Part shown: piece after piece, positions 23,873 through 37,160 of the stretch
Numbering within the stretch: the stretch's first letter is position 1
Layout: each line of letters starts with the position of its first letter
Program-made: the position numbers and the translations under genes
The notes under the pieces: model-generated
Told to the model about the DNA's origin: nothing
The model's input: the letters and a program-made list of their open reading frames with translations, nothing else
Databases searched by the model: none
From: Vicia villosa
Taxonomy: Eukaryota; Streptophyta; Magnoliopsida; Fabales; Fabaceae
Assembly (NCBI RefSeq): GCF_029867415.1
Contig: NW_026706248.1
Location: 1-64,000, forward strand
DNA: 64,000 nt
Direction of reading: 5' to 3'

Positions 23873-25290
23873 TTAGATTTTTGTTATGAAAATAATCCAA
23901 GGTAAAAGTAGTTGTAGTGAATGTTAATAGTGATTTTGGAAAGAATCATATCATGAAAAAAGCATGAAATGTTAAGTGATGTTGCCAAAGAACAGTGGAA
24001 AGTAATGAAATATGCTGGAAAAAAGTTTTAGAAATGCTGTGGAGGAGAAAAGCATTTGTTCTAGCATGTTAAAACTGATATTGGGAGGACTGTAATTGGG
24101 TTTGAAATGTATAATTGAATTGCATCCTAAAATGAAAACATATTGTAAGAAAGCATGAATGATTTGTAATAATCTTTGAATATGGTTAAATAAGTGTTGA
24201 TTTCTATATCAGGAATCACATGTCATGCATAAAGAGATCATATAGAAATCTATAGTTAGGCATGAGATATATTATGACAGTTTCAATATAACCACAACAT
24301 GGAAGACTATAATTTATAAGACAAATATCATTGACAGATTAGAAGAAAGATTTAGCAAAACATTGACATAGAGAAATTCAAAAAAAATTCAAATGGAAAG
24401 GTTTTTCATAACAGAAAGCATGATTTCCATATAAGTGGAAATTTAGTTATAAAATAAGATGATCTCTTTTACAGTTGGCTTTTAAGGTTCCACTTAAAGA
24501 GTGTTCAAAAGATAAGTGGGTATTGGTCTGAAACAATTTTTCCCCTTATTAGTTGGAGAGTTGTTGGGCATGTTTGTAGTTTGCTAAAAGCATATAAAAG
24601 TTGTTAGTTTGGTATTCATTGGAAGTAGTACATGATTAGTAACTGTGACATTGAAATATGTAATACCCGATGTTTCTAGGCATGAAGAAAGATTTAAGAA
24701 TGAATTTAAGCTAAGCAAGTGGGATTTAATAACAAATTTCATAAGTGGCATGGTTAGCAATTTATCATAAGATACAAGGACAAAAGCATAGGTTTTGTTA
24801 GAATCAGAACTTTAAGTTGGTCTTGTTGAAGATTTTAAAACTCTCATAACAGTTTTTCAAACTATTTTTAATTAAGATTTTAATTGGGAGGTTCAATACT
24901 GCATATTCTCGTCCAACAGTGTTATTTTGAAAGATTAAAGATTCGGGATTCGAACCCACCCCTTTTGGTTAAAACACCATTGTCTTTACCACTCGTTCAT
25001 CACCAACCTTTGTTTAACATATACACCGAAATTTATATATTTAAAACTTGATATTTAAAATTAATTTCTACAACTGGTGATACCCTGCACAAGATTAGAT
25101 TTCCTTTAGCTTCATGGATTTGTATGGATTTAAGTTAATAAAGTTACATAAAGAGTTGAAGTTTATTCCATTGTCAAGTCACAACAAAGAAGACATATGA
25201 AGTGGAAAATTGAAAACTTCAATTTCTAATGTTAGTCAAGAGCTTTGGAGCTACACAATTGGTTTAAAACCTTTTATTGTTAAACTAAGT
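23873..25290. other. unassigned flank of the Tekay insertion
   Basis: Continues the sequence interrupted at 6504. AT-rich with no open frame of note. The only structured element found is the tRNA-like segment near 24950. No family was recognised. Confidence 0.5.
24945..25012 (-). repeat. tRNA-like or SINE-head-like segment
   Basis: On the minus strand GATGAACGAGTGGTAAAGAC resembles the D arm/A box of Leu- or Ser-type tRNAs, and GGGTTCGAATCCCGA is an excellent T-arm/B-box match at the expected distance. The acceptor stem is poor. It could be the head of a tRNA-derived SINE or a tRNA pseudogene. Confidence 0.45.
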
Positions 25291-25812
25291 GAATAAAATA
25301 TAGTAAGAGAAACCCATAATTAGGAACTAAAACTAAATAAATGCAGTAGCAGAAACCCATAAATAGGGACCAAAACCAAAAAAATGCAGTAGCAGAAACT
25401 CAAAATTAGGGACTTAACCCAGAAAATGTATATATTTAAGGACTAAAACAAAAAATACGCCAACTTACAAGGACGATAAGACTATACAAGCCCAAAATTT
25501 TGTCATCCCAACCTTCATAGAAGCAACCCATAATTAAGTTGCAGAGAAAGAAGAAGCACTGCAAATGGATGACACTTCAACACTTTTTTATGGTGAAAAA
25601 TCTTCTCTTGTTACTTATAACAACAAATCCAATAGATCCAACCTTAACAACATATCCAAAAATATTCTGTTGTCGCTTCTAACAACAAATCCAATAATCA
25701 AATAGATCAAACCTTAACAACAAATCCAAAATTTTCTTCTTGATGATTCTAACTTAACTTTGTGTCCTTGTGATTAACAATAAAATATGTTTTAATATAT
25801 CTCTCCATTTCT

Positions 25813-25894
<82 letters not shown>

Positions 25895-26123
25895 TCTGAT
25901 GAATTGTTAGGGAATTAATGTATTCATATCTTCATCCTCAATCTTCATACACCCATAATTTTTGTCTTATATAGTCTTTTCTTCTCTGTAAGTTGGCGTG
26001 TTTTTTGTCTTAGTCCCTAAATCTCTTTTTTCCTTACGGTTTTAGTCCCTAATTTTGGTTTTCTGTTGCTGTATTTGTTTGGTTTTAGTCCCTAATTCTG
26101 GGTTTCTCTTACTTTATTTCATT
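25291..26123. mobile_element. long imperfect inverted repeat, possible MULE-like element
   Basis: The left arm (about 25291-25500) and right arm (about 25955-26123) are reverse complements over roughly 170-200 bp. Both contain internal tandem copies of a unit built on agggactaaaaccaaa and tgcagtagcagaaac, and both contain acgccaacttac. The central 450 bp holds a duplicated caacaaatccaatagatc block (25620-25745) and an (AT)n tract. There is no transposase and the target duplication is unclear, so the superfamily is a guess from the gggactaaa-type arms. Confidence 0.55.
25815..25888. repeat. (AT)n microsatellite, about 37 units
   Basis: Uninterrupted AT dinucleotide run at the centre of the long inverted repeat. 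It can itself form a cruciform. Confidence 0.98.
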
Positions 26124-26602
26124 CTGAGTATAATTTTTTTTAATAATAGATGAAAAGAATTATTGATCTCATCATTTAGTTTCAGCAACTCAAACTAGGT
26201 TTTATACACCGAGTGAGAAGAAAAAGAATGCAATTGTATTGAAGAGAGGAAGAAAAAGACAATGGTATTAGAGAGAGGAAGAAGAGGTTGCAAAATCATT
26301 CAAATTTTGGATTTCATCTCTCCTTTTAAAATCCTCATACTGCATTTCCACGTGTAATAAAAGGTGTCAGAAAAAAAATAATAAAACAATTACCATGTCA
26401 GCACCGTTTGCCACATTGGCTTTTTTTAACAGAGCTTTAACGTTAGGGACTAGCATCAACAAGAAACTGAAATATAGGGACTCAAACAAAAAAAATATTT
26501 CGGGACCAAAATCGAAAATACGCTAATTTATAGGGACTAAAAGACAATTTAAGCCATTTATTTATTAATAGGAAAAGAAGTGGAAAAAGAAAATAAAAAG
26601 GA
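26124..26602. repeat. repeat-derived non-coding DNA with a third gggactaaa arm
   Basis: Positions about 26440-26560 contain gggactcaaacaaa, gggaccaaaatcg and aaaatacgctaatttatagg, resembling the left arm of the inverted repeat at 25291-25500 in the same orientation. The rest (26124-26440) is AT- and GA-rich with no identifiable gene. Confidence 0.45.
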
Positions 26603-26860
26603 ATGGTACGAGTTATCATTGGTAAGTCGACTCGTAGTGATCCAATGGCGGACCATTGCAAGTTCGAGATTGGTAATGGTTTTTCTATTCCTTTTTGGGA
26701 AGCATGTTGGATGGAAGGATTTATTCTAAGGTATGATTATCCGGATCTTTTTTTATTATCTTGTCTCAAGAAGGTTTCGGTGGGAGCGATGGGAGGATGG
26801 CATAATGGTGTATGGTGTTGGGGAGATGTCGTCCTCGGTTTTTTTTCGTGGGATACGAAC
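26603..26860 (+). pseudogene. LINE (non-LTR) ORF2 fragment
   Basis: An open stretch reading CKFEIGNGFSIPFWEACW, then DYPDLFLLSCLKKVSVGAMG and GWHNGVWCWGD. This is the typical region between RT and the C-terminal zinc-binding domain of plant L1-type ORF2, recognisable from the IGNG..FW..CW pattern. Only about 85 codons survive. The fragment stops at 26860, where the Ogre-like LTR (element A) begins, so it appears to have been cut by that insertion. No intact RT or endonuclease is visible in the window. Confidence 0.8.
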
Positions 26861-29800
26861 TGACTCTTCTTTTATTTTTGAGTTTGTGAAAATCAGAGAG
26901 TCACCACCGACTTTTATTTTATCCAATTAAGGAAAGGTTTATAAAAGGAATAGAAAAAGACCTTAAAGAGATTTTGGGTTCGGGGGTAGGTTATACAAAG
27001 GGAAGGTATTAGCACCCCTTTGTATCCATGGTTATCCATGGGCTCTTAATTGCTTAGCTCACTTGTTTGAATCGTTTGTCTTGCTTTGAAATGCTTGTAT
27101 GTGGTTTTAAATACTTTTGTAAAGAATTAACTTTGTAATGATCCTTGTACGGATGTATACAAAGTGTTTTATCTTTCGAAAGATATTTTGATGGTTTGAA
27201 AAAAAGATTTTTAACTTCGTAATGATCCTTGTTTGGATATATACAAAGTGTTGTGTTTTTGAAAGTTTTGTTTTGGAAAAACAGTGGTATGTGAAACATT
27301 TGTTGTTTTGTTTGATTTGAGCAAGCAATTAGGAGATCTACCCTAAGTTCATAAGGTCCTTTCCTATTTTTAGAAAATTTTCCTTGACTGGATACAGAAG
27401 AACAATTTTGAATCGTATTTGAAACAGTAGAGTTGATTTTGAAAAGAGTAACAGAGGGATTACCCTAAGAGGTGCAAGTGTGATTGTGCTTTATTTTCAG
27501 ATATTTTTGTCCTTGAAATTAGTGATCTAGCACTTCGGTTATTATTCTTGTCATACACGCAATTTTATATGTACAGGAATTAAAGTTCGGGAATGTAAAA
27601 TGCGGAAAATAAATCTACGCTATTACATCGATTGTGTGAGAAATGTAAACTACGCTATTTACATGAATTTGACAACCTATACACTTATCTATGAATTTAA
27701 ATTGCAATAAGATAAAAGGAAAATATTTTTGGATTTTTGGATGATTGATTTTAATTAAAATTAATGCATAATTAATTTAATTAAAAGGTCAAGAATTAGA
27801 AATAAAATTTAAACCTAAAAAATTAAGTCTAAAATATGTCCAAGTTGTTTGTTAATTAATTTTAAAATAAAATTATTTTTTTTGGGATTTTTGAAATTGT
27901 TTTGGAGATTATTAAATTAATTAACATATAATTATACAAATAATTATACACATAAATTAAACTTAAAGAGAAAAATATTCTAAATATGTACAAAATTAGT
28001 TTATAATATATAAACCTAATTTAAATAAAAGAAAATATTTTTTTGATTTTTTTGATAGGTTAGAAATTAATTAAAAGATAAATATAACAATATTATCTAA
28101 TTAATTAAACAAAATATTTTAATTATGAAGAAAAATACCATATTTTTATGTCAAAAAATAATATATTATTTTATCAACCTAAAAATATTTTTATTATATT
28201 TTTTATTTTTAAAACTATTTTTAAAACTATTTTTAAATTAATTTTACAAGGAAAATCAAATCAAATAGAAAATATATTAAATATGTGATCTGGTGTGGCT
28301 GATAGGAGGATGTATGATATGGATGCATGTTAAGGCGCGTTAGATGAGCTGGCAGGATGATCTGGAGGTGATTGGAGTGAAGGCGCGTGGTAACAATAGA
28401 ACCTGCAAAGCATAGAATCATAAATTTAAAAGAAATAAAACGCGCGTTGGGCAGCCAATAAGAGGCTGCCACGACTTCGTCTTCAACCTCTCATCCGTAG
28501 CCAAAAGCCTGCAAGCGTAGCTAAAGGTTTTAGTGACGGTTTCCAAGCGTAGCCATAGCTCCTGCAAATTCAAAAATCTCATACAAGCATGATAAATCTA
28601 ATATGAGACCATGGTTGAGTTCGTATGGACCTCACGAACTCACTAGAACCATTAGTTTCCTGAAATTTTGCCTAAAACGAAGACCCCTCTTTTTGAACTC
28701 AAAAACCCTAAAATGGTGTATGCTTCGTTTTGCATTCAAACTTTAATTAAACCACCCAGAAAGCATCTATGCCTCATCATAAACACAAATACAAGGTTAA
28801 ATTCAATTAAATAAGCATGTAAGTATGTGTTAGAACTTGGTTTAGTTCTTGACAAACCGTGGCTTGTATGGCTCGATTTGTGAGGCTTTGAGGCTTGAAA
28901 TTGATTTGGATAGGTTCAATGATGTTCAAGGATCGTGTTTGAGTGTTTAGTTTGGATTGAAATTAGCTAAAACTCAAAATTCAAAATTTAGCTTTCTTTG
29001 AAAATTTCAAATTAATACAAGAGTGATACAAGCATGCTATTGATTCTGAATTCGTGTCCCCCTCTGCTTACTGAAGTATGCTAAGCTATTTATGAGCAAT
29101 AGATGTGCTGCAAACTTAAGCTAACAATTATTGATTGCTTTTGAACTTTTGAATTTTTTAATATATAAAGCTTTGAATTCTTTGGCCATGGCTTCATTTT
29201 TCTTCACCCTCTTGCTCTAGGCCTGCTGTACAATCTCTATGCTGCAGAAGTTAAGCTATCTTGGTGACTCAAGCTAAGGACAAAAGCTTTGGATATTTGT
29301 CTTTGAACCATTTCTTTTTTAATTTAATTTTAAATGTAATAAAATTAAATTAAAAAAGAAACAAAAATGTCATGGGCCTAATTTTGGTCATGGGAGCCCT
29401 CTAACATCATTAGAAACATGTTTGGATCATGAATGCTTGGCCTCTTTTGGAAAAAAAACCATTTTGATCAATGCTAGTTTCATGCATTTTCCCAAAAAAT
29501 AACCAACTTCAACAAGGCATAAATCCCTCAATTTTGATCATATGAAGGAGTTCTTGTACTTTTTAGAAACCTCAAGATGTCCTCTACAAGCTACTTTGGA
29601 AGCTTTTTTGCATTTGGAGAAGTTATCTTGATGTTATGGGCTTTGACAAAAAACCACTTTTTGTTGACTTTGAAAATGACCTGTAATGTCTAAGCTCATA
29701 TTTTCCAAATGGTAAATCCAATGACCATGGGATCAATTTCATTTGAAAGATAATTGAATTTCCTTCAAAACAAGCTTTGGTTGGAATTTTTTGAATGAAC

Positions 29801-30321
29801 GAGGAGAGAGTTATGGCCGGTCAAAGTTCAGTTGACTTTTTAGGAGAAAACCCTAATTTTGAAACTTAGGGTTTTGTTGATTTCTGAACTTTTCTTGATG
29901 AATTATGATCAACTATTGATCAAATGATGAATCTTTTGACAAAATATGGATGTTGACAAAAAATTTCATTTTTGACTGTCTGTTGACTTTTCGGTCAAAC
30001 TGGTCGTCTGTTGACTGTTTGAGCTGCTGACTATGCGTCCGAGCGAATTGAAGTTTGAAAATTTGTCTGGCGGTACTTTGAGACATATGGAGGTCCATGA
30101 AATCCATTTGAGGTCTCAAAAACTTGTTCTCTTGAAAAAAAAACAAAAAACCCTGATTAGGGACTGTTTGTGTAGGAGTCAGTTAAGCGTACCTGATTTT
30201 TGGCAGTGTTGAGTCTCTGCTGATCATGTGATTATCAGAAGACTTCTAGAACAAAAATCTTGGAATTTTGAAATGTGAAAGATTGATTTGAATGATGATA
30301 CAAAACACGGAGAATCGTGCT
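26861..30321 (-). repeat. Ogre-like element A, 3' LTR, distal (R/U5) part
   Basis: The minus-strand LTR ends ...GAAGAGTCA at 26861. Its terminus-proximal block (GGTGCTAATACCTTCCCTTT, then CGGTGGTGACTCTC on the minus strand) corresponds to the block near the end of element B's LTR (ggtgctagcaccttccccttg, gtggcgactctg). It is interrupted at 30321/61822 by element B; the proximal LTR part continues at 61822-63040. The combined LTR is about 4.7 kb. Putative target-duplication bases at the left border are CGAAC (26856-26860); the partner is off-window. AT-rich; no coding sequence. Confidence 0.82.
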
Positions 30322-31214
30322 TGTTGCACCCCAAAATTTGCCCACCTATTTATTCCCCAGTTGGCCTTCACATTACATTCATGTGCATACCTCATCTAGG
30401 CCATTCATCCATTACATTCATCCATATCATGGTTACTATCCAGAATTGATAAGAAAAGAGCTCCTATCTGAAGTCTGATTATAGAGGGTCATTTCCATTG
30501 GCATACTCCTAAAATCAGGGTTTTATTCCCTCCAAGTCAAAGCTCCGGTTAAAAGATACAGATCTCAGGTTCATCAGGATCACCAAATTAGGGTTTTGAT
30601 CAAAATCAACCCTGTAGACTTGTTGGTCAAAATTTAATCAGGAGATGACTTCTAGATGTGAAGTATGGTTGCCTTGAAGAAATATCATTCATTGGAGTTT
30701 CTTTGGTTGAAAACTGATTGAGAGTTGAATCAGAAACGGTTTAATCGGGAAATTCATCTGGAATCGGAAAAATCAGGAAAAGCTGACTTTTTGATCAAAG
30801 TCAAAGTCAACAGTCCAGTATTGACTCATGGAGGAAAATCGGTCAAAGAAAATCAGAGAAATGATGAAAATCAAGAAATAACTAAAACCTGCCCAAAATG
30901 GAAAGTAGTTGAAATGGGAATGTCCAAAAGAGGAAAGTTCTACACTTAAAGAATTTTTGGATAAATTTCATATTGGCTAGGCAGCTGACTTCAAGTCCAA
31001 TTATCACGTGGAAACTGGCAAAATTTTAAGACAAGCTCAACATCAAAATTGCTCAAATCACAGCCCTTTACAAATTTGTAGTTGGAAGTTTTTCCATTTG
31101 AAGCTTAGATCAAGAGATATTGAGGTTTGAAGTTTGAAGGTTCAAATTGTTTCAAGTCATGGCGTTAGGCAAAATGCTGGGCACGCGTGACACATTTTAT
31201 CAAACAGTTGGCAT

Positions 31215-32122
31215 TAGGGGTGCTCGCGGTGCGGTTTGGGCGGTTTTGACGAAAAAAATCATCCGAACCGCAAGAGAAAATATAGTGCGGTTTGGTTTGG
31301 TTCGGTTGACTTTTTAAAAAAATCCGAACCAAACCAAACCAAACTAATGTGATTTGGTTCGGTTCGGTTGGTTCGGTTTTTTACAAATATTTTATTGAGC
31401 CATACATACACATATATATGACAACATAATTTTATATTTAATTTTATATTTAGACATTCATACACTAACAAATAACAACAAAACTCGTCATATTTTGACA
31501 ACAATTTTCCATGTAATATGTAAAAATTAAATTAGACAAAAGTGGAATATTAAACATAAAATAATAGCATAAAACAATATAAAATTATTATAATGAAAAA
31601 AAATAGAAGAGACGAAAGATTAGTGAAGGTGAAAAAGAAAAAGAAAAAGTGTTGAGAGATTAGAGAAGAAGATGTGCGATAAAAATGAAACTGAAATACA
31701 GAACATTTACATAAAAATGAGAAGGTGAAAAAGAAAGAATATAGGAGAGTAAAGATTATAGAAGAAGAGGGAAGATGTATGTGGCAAAGAAGGTGAAATA
31801 ATGTTATTAGAGATTTGAGAAGATCGGGACTGAAATTATATGTGTAAGGATGAGAAAATTGTTCGTATTCATAAGGCTAATGTATAATAGGTTTAATTTT
31901 GGGTTGGATGTGAGTTAAGTAAAATTTAGGTTGTAACATAATGCGGTTTGATTCGGTTTGGTTCAGTTTACAAAATACAAACCGCAAACCGAACCGAACA
32001 GTGCGGTTTTGTTAAAAAATGACCCAAACTAATCCGAACCAAATGCGGTTTTTTGCGGTTTCGGTTTGGTTTGGTTTGGTTTGCGGTTTTCTATTGGGTT
32101 GGTTTGGTTTTGAGCACCCCTA
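31215..32122. mobile_element. hAT-like non-autonomous transposon
   Basis: A 908 bp insertion with terminal inverted repeats TAGGGGTGCTC / GAGCACCCCTA and an 8-bp duplication GTTGGCAT (31207-31214 and 32123-32130), the size made by hAT transposases. The empty site is present in the other LTR (single GTTGGCAT at 57553-57560). Subterminal zones are rich in ggtttggttcggtt-like repeats in inverted orientation, as in many plant hAT elements. No transposase frame. Confidence 0.92.
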
Positions 32123-32958
32123 GTTGGCATGCAAACTTTGAAGCTGATTATAGAGGAGCAAAAAGGCCTATAAGGCATAAACAAGACATAAATCTCTTCT
32201 CCTTCATGCCTTATACCAAACAAACAAAGAATAATAGAAATTGGTCGTGTATTGAGTAAATTAGAGAGGCCTAAAGTTGTGCCCTCGCAAAACCCATGTT
32301 ACGCATCCGGCCAGGCCAGGAAATGAGTCACACGCGCGACATTCTGTCAAACACGTGATGGGCCAAATGTGAGATTAATTTTAGGTCCCTACAGGTCTTT
32401 ATCTGGATCATGCTTGGTACCAAACCATTATTTGCCATGTTCCCTGTCTATTGGATCCGGTATCACTAATTTTGGACACGTGTTGATCAAGATAGAGACG
32501 TCCAAAATCAGGCCTTTGGGGAGTGCATAATAGCGAAGACATCTGGCCAAACCTCAGGCCACACGCGCATAGCCCACTGCAATTGTGCATCACCTTAATT
32601 CCAATGCAGTATGAGTAAGATACAGGCTCCATCTCAAGAACTCATAAGTATCAATCCTCCTCCCTTCCATCTCCTCTCTATGCTGACACTGAATTCAAAT
32701 CAAATGGTGAGCCACAGCAAGAGCTTTACATGTAAGAAGACAGCACCTTGGGCATGTCTTTTTGGCAGAGTATTATGCTACGGTAGGCTTGCAACAAGGG
32801 CACAACATGAGTGCACCCAACCATTCTCTTTATGACCATGCAGTATCAGCACATGAAGAGCACGCATTAAGACTTACTCAAATGGTACAATGCTTGCTTA
32901 TTAAGCATAAGGGAAAGATACACTACTTGCAACTCCACCATACAACAATATACTCACC

Positions 32959-32968
32959 ATATAAATAG
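32959..32968 (+). promoter_or_regulatory. TATA box of element B 5' LTR
   Basis: ATATAAATAG, preserved in the 3' LTR at 58389-58398. The sequence downstream is CT-rich (cagaaactctcttccctcc), consistent with a transcription start shortly after. Confidence 0.7.
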
Positions 32969-35900
32969 AAGAAATCTCATCATTTTCGTTTTCCACGCAT
33001 CATTTTCTTTTTTTTCAGTTTCAGAAACTCTCTTCCCTCCTCTCACACCACTCTCTCTCCATTCACCTTCAACATCACCACCACGCAATAACCACAACAA
33101 CCTTCATCACTACCATAACCAAACCTCCATCCATTCCCAACCTTCATCTATTATCTACTCTCATCCATCATCATCCTTCCAGCATCATCAATAGCACTCA
33201 GCCATCACCATTATCGGACCGACTTCCAACAAACTTAAAACTTCACATTCCCTATTCACGTTCAACCATCATCATCTTGATCCGATCTTCCTTATCTTCA
33301 AGTGGACTCATCGTCATCATCACTATTTTCTCTCCATCAAGAAATAAGAATCGGCCGCAAATCCGAGTTTATTTCTCAAGCAGGAGTGTACTTCCACAGA
33401 GCTCTCATCATCATCTTCAAAGATCCAGGTTGTAAAGTTTTCTGAAGTGTGTATAGATCCAAGAATTTTCAAGTAAGTTTCTTGAATCTTTCTTAGCATC
33501 TTAGACAAATGATAGGTATGCTATGAGCTCTTAGCACCACCATGTTTGCAAAAATGTATGACGCATATTGTATGTATGAATCGGATTCTGTGATTACACG
33601 AGATAAACTTGGATTTTCATGAGTTTGAATCTCGTTTTTGAACTTGGCATGCATATATGGGTGTTACAGTATTATTGTTATGCGTTTCTGGAGATTTTCA
33701 ACAAGTTAGGGTTTGGGGTTTGGTTCCCGTTAAGATGATAGGGTGATCTAACGCAAAAAATGAAGTTCGTATTCATGATCAGCGTTGAAAACCGAGTGGA
33801 AAGGTGTCAACTTTTCGCATTTCTGGGAAATTTTCGTTTATCTACGCCATATGCTGGCCGGAGAAGACGACCGGAGGGCATCTCCGGCGTCTGAGAGTGC
33901 ACAGTCCCTTTTCTGCCGAGGTGATCACGTGGCCAGTTGTTATTGGTTCATTCTCATATTTTGTTGCTATTTTGACTCTTACTCAATGATTGAATGATGT
34001 CTTGGCTTGCTCTGATTGGCCCGGATAGGGGTTTTGTCTTATTCATTTTACGAAATGTCTTGCCCCATTGATGTTCATGTCACGTTTATTTCCATGTAAA
34101 AAAAAAGCATAGTATAAAAATGACACACATGCAATAGTTGAATAAATGTGAAAATAAAAATGTGAAGAAGATTAGTGATTGGGCCACGCTCGTGACTGGG
34201 CCTCAGAATTTCTTTTCGCACCTCCTCTGATCAGGCCCATGCGCCGGTTAACATAGAATTAGTTCATTGCAAATTACTTTCTCACCCCCAGTCTTAGGCA
34301 GATTTTCTTTTACTTAAACTTGTTTCTTTTCTAGCTTTTGATTGGTAAATCAGATTCCATTAAAACAAAATGTCAAAAAAATATGTTTTAAGTATATTCA
34401 GGTGTGTGGATAATTTTAGTATTTTTTGTAGATTTTTAGAAATTGTTTTTCTATGTTTAATAAATCCTTTCTTTCAACATGTTCATCTTCTTTTTAAGTT
34501 TGATGTGTTTTGCAAAATAATTGGGTTTAATGCCTTAGGGATAGAATTTAATTGCCATTTTTTGTGTGATATCAGTAGACTCATATACCATATTGTGTAT
34601 AAAAAATAAAAGTCCAATTCCGTGTTTTGGTTAGGTTTTCATTAGGTTTTCTATACCCGATTAATGTGCGTTTCTAAACGGATAATCCTGTGAATTTGAC
34701 CTATAATTTGCTTTGCATTTATGCAATAGCCTTAGATCTTTTTTGTACATATAATTAGGGATGTTTAGAGGTCCTAAGACCTGGAATTAGATTTTTAAAT
34801 CGTTTCTTCTTATTTTACTTGAATTTTCCTTTCTTACATATAAATAACTTGCTTTTGGCTAACGATTGTATCAAAACTTGTCCAAATGACCTATAATTTT
34901 GTATGAGACTTCTTGACTTGATTCCATGATTGTTTAAACATCTATTAGATTCTGTTCACTACTGACTTCCATCATTTTATTACATTTTTCTAACTTCATT
35001 CACCATTTGAACTTACCAACTAGTTTTGACCTAGTTTTGGCTAGTTTTTGTTAGAACTTTGTGTTGCTTCAAGCTAGTTGACTAACATAGATTGGTGTAA
35101 GGTATTAGACCTATAGAAGAATTAATATGCTACTGACCTCAAGCTTATTTCATGTGTTCATTTTCTTTTTGTTTTGATTAATTGATGTTTGTTCACTAAT
35201 TGTTAAGTAACGATTCACGCGATACTTTGGTAACTTTTTGTGGATATTTTTGTGAGATGTAATGATGCTTTTGTGTTTGATTTAGGACACTAATTTCCTT
35301 GGTTTGCTACTGCCCTAGGGATTTCTTCTCCCATTCTCATGCTTTGCCTCTTCTTTCATGCTTTGATTGTTGTTAGTTTAAAAGGCGACGATTGTTTGTT
35401 CTTCCTCCACCTTTTGTGGATTGTTTTCTCTTGGGATTCATTGTGTGCAGTATCTCTTAGGAGTAGACTTGGTTAGGGACTTCATTAAGTCACCTACCTT
35501 GCTTGTTGCTTTTGCTTATCTCTTACTATATGCTTACCATGTTCCCTTAGGACGGTGACTCCAATCTTCATTAAGATGAGTCATATAGAACAACTTAGGT
35601 TGTAGTCTATGCATGATAACATAGGTAGAGATCCCTTATCCTTGACCTTAGGGCCATTCTTACATGTTAGCATTAGGTTAGAAATGTATGTTCCCCTTTT
35701 GCATAATAAACACAAATCAATAAAACACCATAAAATATTAATAAAGGTTGAAAGTTAATAAAAAGGAATGGAAGCTCTCGTCCCTCTTGTTTAAGGGGAT
35801 CACTTGAGTGGAGATTCCTAAACTTAAAAAACACAAACCAAGAGTCGATTGAGTCTTCCTTGATTAAGGTTCACTCGAAACGCTCGACATACTTTTCTCT

Positions 35901-36362
35901 TTTTCTTTTAAGAGCATGTTACTTCCACTCCAATCCCAGCGGTAGTCTCCAAAGGTCGAGCGGCGGAGTGTGATGTAACTGTTCACTAAAAAATACCAAC
36001 AAACAATAAAAAACATAGAAAATCTTGAGCAGAACTACGGTGCTCTGATTCTTCTTAAGAGGATACGTAGGCATAAAGGCAACTCTAGCGAGCACAATAA
36101 TTATTAAAAAACTTTAGGTTTAACCATGCATGGCATTAGTGATAGATACACCCTTTAGATAGAAACAAACATAGGTGGATACCATCGAGTACGATGGGCG
36201 TGAGGGGTACTAGCACCTTCCCCTTACGTAACCGACTCCCGTGCCCTGTTCTCTGGTCGAAAGACCTTGTTCTTGTTTCGAGTTAGGTTTCTGATATTCC
36301 TTTCCCGCGATGGGATGAATATATTAGTGGCGACTCTGATTCCATTTTTCGCGGTAGCGACA

Positions 36363-36854
36363 GCTGGCGACTCTGCTGGGGATGTGATAGACCTGTGCTG
36401 GTCCATTCTTAGCGAGTCGATCCTAGCTTTTGTTTGTTTCGTTTATTGGGTGTTTATTTGTTTATATGTTTACTTTTTGTATATATGTTTGCATATCATG
36501 TCTATTTCCTATTTGCATATCATGCATCTGGACTATATTATGGGTCCCCGTGGGGGCCACATATTTTTCTGCTTTGTTTTGCAGGTGGGGGGTTTGTGCG
36601 AGGTAAAAGGCCCACTACCCAGGCCAGTGATACTTAGGATTAGTGTGGATGCCCATGTCAATTCCCGTAGCGTTTGATACGATCGAGCTTGACATGGGGT
36701 ACCACGACCAGGCGAGGTTCTTTCATGGAACATTGTGTCTGGCACGTTTGTGCCTCAAACACATTGTACCCCATGGGAATCGTTAACCCTGGTGACCATT
36801 AGGGACCACCTGTCCGTGTCTAGACTTCATACCCGTGAGATTGGGGTGGGACAG
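36363..36854 (+). other. element B primer site and leader
   Basis: TGGCGACTCTGCTGGGGA at 36365-36382 is the Ogre-type primer site (reported in the family as complementary to tRNA-Arg). It is followed by about 470 bp of untranslated leader. The Athila element interrupts the leader at GACAG (36850-36854), and it continues at 50961. Confidence 0.82.
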
Positions 36855-37160
36855 TGATCGCGACTTTACGTGTCTATTAATCTGATGACTGCAAGTGCAC
36901 AGTCGTGTCGTGTAGTTTTAAAAGATATCGAATCCACAGGGACTATGAATCGATCTACCGTTATCTAAGGTTACTATGTAAAGCTAAGGCTACTAATAAT
37001 TTGATTGTTCCTAAGGGAAAGTGATTGTGAATAATAAGAAATATAATAATAGACGGATATCAGTATGTATTTCGTTTAACTTTAGGTGATCCGAAGGTCC
37101 ATTGGCTAATGCATAATTCGATTAAAAATCTTTATTAATTCAATTGATTAAAAGTCCTCC

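Larger units (their letters stand above)
30322..36362 (+). repeat. element B 5' LTR
   Basis: About 5.1 kb of LTR plus a 908 bp hAT-like insertion and its duplicated 8 bp. Closely matches 56668-61816, with scattered substitutions. A TATA box (ATATAAATAG) lies at 32959-32968, followed by a CT- and CA-rich 5' leader. Short open frames here recur in the other LTR only because the LTRs are duplicates; none looks coding. Confidence 0.93.

Noticed and set aside
32053..32259. Open frame at the right end of the hAT-like element
   Set aside because: It reads through the gtttggttcggtt subterminal repeats and out of the element; a composition artefact.
33785..33997. Open frame of 70 codons in the element B 5' LTR, also present in the 3' LTR (59252-59464)
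   Set aside because: Repeated only because LTRs are duplicates. No known motif, and it lies in the transcribed leader region.
36267..36677. Open frame of 136 codons across the LTR end and primer site of element B
   Set aside because: It spans the LTR boundary and the reverse-transcription primer site, so it cannot be a conserved gene of the element; hydrophobic but without a recognisable domain.
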